This document shows positions 6,043 through 6,832 of a stretch of 6,832 nt of DNA, piece by piece. The notes beneath the pieces are model-generated. The model was not told where the DNA came from. It saw only the letters and a list, made by a program, of their open reading frames with translations, and did not search any database. Positions within the stretch are counted from its first letter, which is position 1. Every line of letters starts with the position of its first letter. The translations under genes and the position numbers were made by a program. The stretch is from an uncultured Collinsella sp. (lineage in GTDB: Bacteria; Actinomycetota; Coriobacteriia; Coriobacteriales; Coriobacteriaceae): positions 1-6,832 of the forward strand of contig CABUUG010000103.1 of assembly GCA_902494605.1 (NCBI GenBank). Reading direction: 5' to 3'.

Positions 6043-6832
6043 ATGGCACAGACCACGACAGATACCGCCGCCAGCACCGTCTCCGGCGCCGGCGCCGCCA
6101 GCTCATTCTCGGGCGGCACGGGAACCGAAGCCGAATTCGGCTCACTCGGTGCGCTCTCCCCCACCTGGTGGGAGCCCGAGGACGGCAGCGAGCCCGAACC
6201 GTGGCTCACGCCCGACCAGGCCTTCGAACGCTTCTTTGAATGGACGAGCGATCGCGGCATTGAACTGTGGGATCACCAAGAAGAGGCCCTCATGGACCTG
6301 GCTGCCGGTGACCATGTCATTTTGGGAACACCGACCGGATCGGGTAAATCGCTCGTCGCGCTAGGCATGCTCTTTATGGGCATGGCACAGGGCAAGCGCT
6401 GCTACTATACGGCTCCTATCAAGGCTCTGGTCAGCGAAAAGTTCTTCGATCTGGTACAGGTGCTCGGCCGCGATAACGTTGGCATGATCACCGGCGATAC
6501 GCACATCAACACCAAGGCGCCCGTCATCTGCTGCACGGCCGAAATCCTTGCCAACGATGCGCTGCGCGAGGGCGAGGACGCCGATGTGGGCTGCGTGGCC
6601 ATGGACGAGTTCCACTACTTTGCCGACCCCGACCGTGGTTGGGCCTGGCAGGTGCCGCTGCTCACCCTGCCCCACACGCAGTTTATGCTCATGAGCGCCA
6701 CGCTTGGCGATGTCACTGCAATCGCCGCCTCTCTCGAAGAGCACACCGGCGCTGCTTGCGACCTGGTTGTCGACGCCCCGCGCCCCGTGCCCCTGAGCTA
6801 TGACTACGTGACGCCCTCGCTCGAGGGCACCG
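6043..6832 (+). CDS. Ski2-like DExH helicase, DUF3516-type (N-terminal part only)
   Basis: This is the start of a large ATP-dependent superfamily 2 helicase; 263 residues are visible and the gene runs off the right edge. After a low-complexity Ala/Ser/Gly leader (about 1-38) come WDHQEEAL (76-83), motif I GTPTGSGKS (95-103), motif Ia YTAPIKALVSEKF (122-134), GMITGDT (147-153), CCTAEILAN (163-171), motif II DEFH (188-191) followed by DPDRGWAWQVPLL, and motif III MSATLGD (217-223). The run of motifs, especially DPDRGWAWQVPLL and APIKALVSEKF, matches what I recall of actinobacterial helicases ending in a DUF3516 domain, about 830 residues long. That C-terminal domain is outside the window. It probably acts on RNA or DNA; its substrate is unknown. 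The start ATG 6043 has only a weak purine-rich binding site. Confidence 0.9.
   Translation, partial: MAQTTTDTAASTVSGAGAASSFSGGTGTEAEFGSLGALSPTWWEPEDGSEPEPWLTPDQAFERFFEWTSDRGIELWDHQEEALMDLAAGDHVILGTPTGSGKSLVALGMLFMGMAQGKRCYYTAPIKALVSEKFFDLVQVLGRDNVGMITGDTHINTKAPVICCTAEILANDALREGEDADVGCVAMDEFHYFADPDRGWAWQVPLLTLPHTQFMLMSATLGDVTAIAASLEEHTGAACDLVVDAPRPVPLSYDYVTPSLEGT

Noticed and set aside
5885..6364. Open frame on the plus strand over the gap and helicase start
   Set aside because: It runs through the inverted repeat and lies out of frame with the helicase motifs. The product is Pro/Arg/Ser-rich with no recognisable domain.

Overview
The window looks like chromosomal DNA from a high-GC actinobacterium. 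The best guess is a gut Coriobacteriia such as Collinsella. This is inferred from GC-rich codon use and gene content: a long Elp3, a helicase of the actinobacterial DUF3516 type and a divergent TrmB. No marker gene proves it. The window holds six protein genes, two of them cut by the window edges. I see no rRNA, tRNA, CRISPR array or transposase.

Layout. On the minus strand, reading right to left from about 3635, lies a two-gene operon. It encodes an XRE-type regulator with a coiled coil and two membrane segments, then a membrane-anchored DUF4097 beta-repeat protein joined by a 4-base ATGA overlap. A GC-rich hairpin follows, then elp3 (1-1917, its last residues beyond the left edge), which appears to have its own -10 box and may be leaderless. 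Divergent from these, on the plus strand, come a class I methyltransferase with a Trm9/ALKBH8-like signature (3903-4775), a TrmB-like tRNA (guanine-N7) methyltransferase (4894-5733), a 309-base gene-free stretch with a striking inverted repeat (5800-5921), and the start of a large DExH helicase (6043 to the right edge).

How the genes may work together. Three of the six genes point to tRNA modification. Elp3 makes the carboxymethyl group on wobble uridine 34. Eukaryotic Trm9 methylates exactly that group to give mcm5U. TrmB makes m7G46. A Trm9-like enzyme about 2 kb from a bacterial elp3 suggests an Elp3-Trm9-type wobble-uridine pathway in bacteria, and this is the main lead here. The regulator/DUF4097 pair between them looks like a separate envelope-sensing or envelope-stress cassette.
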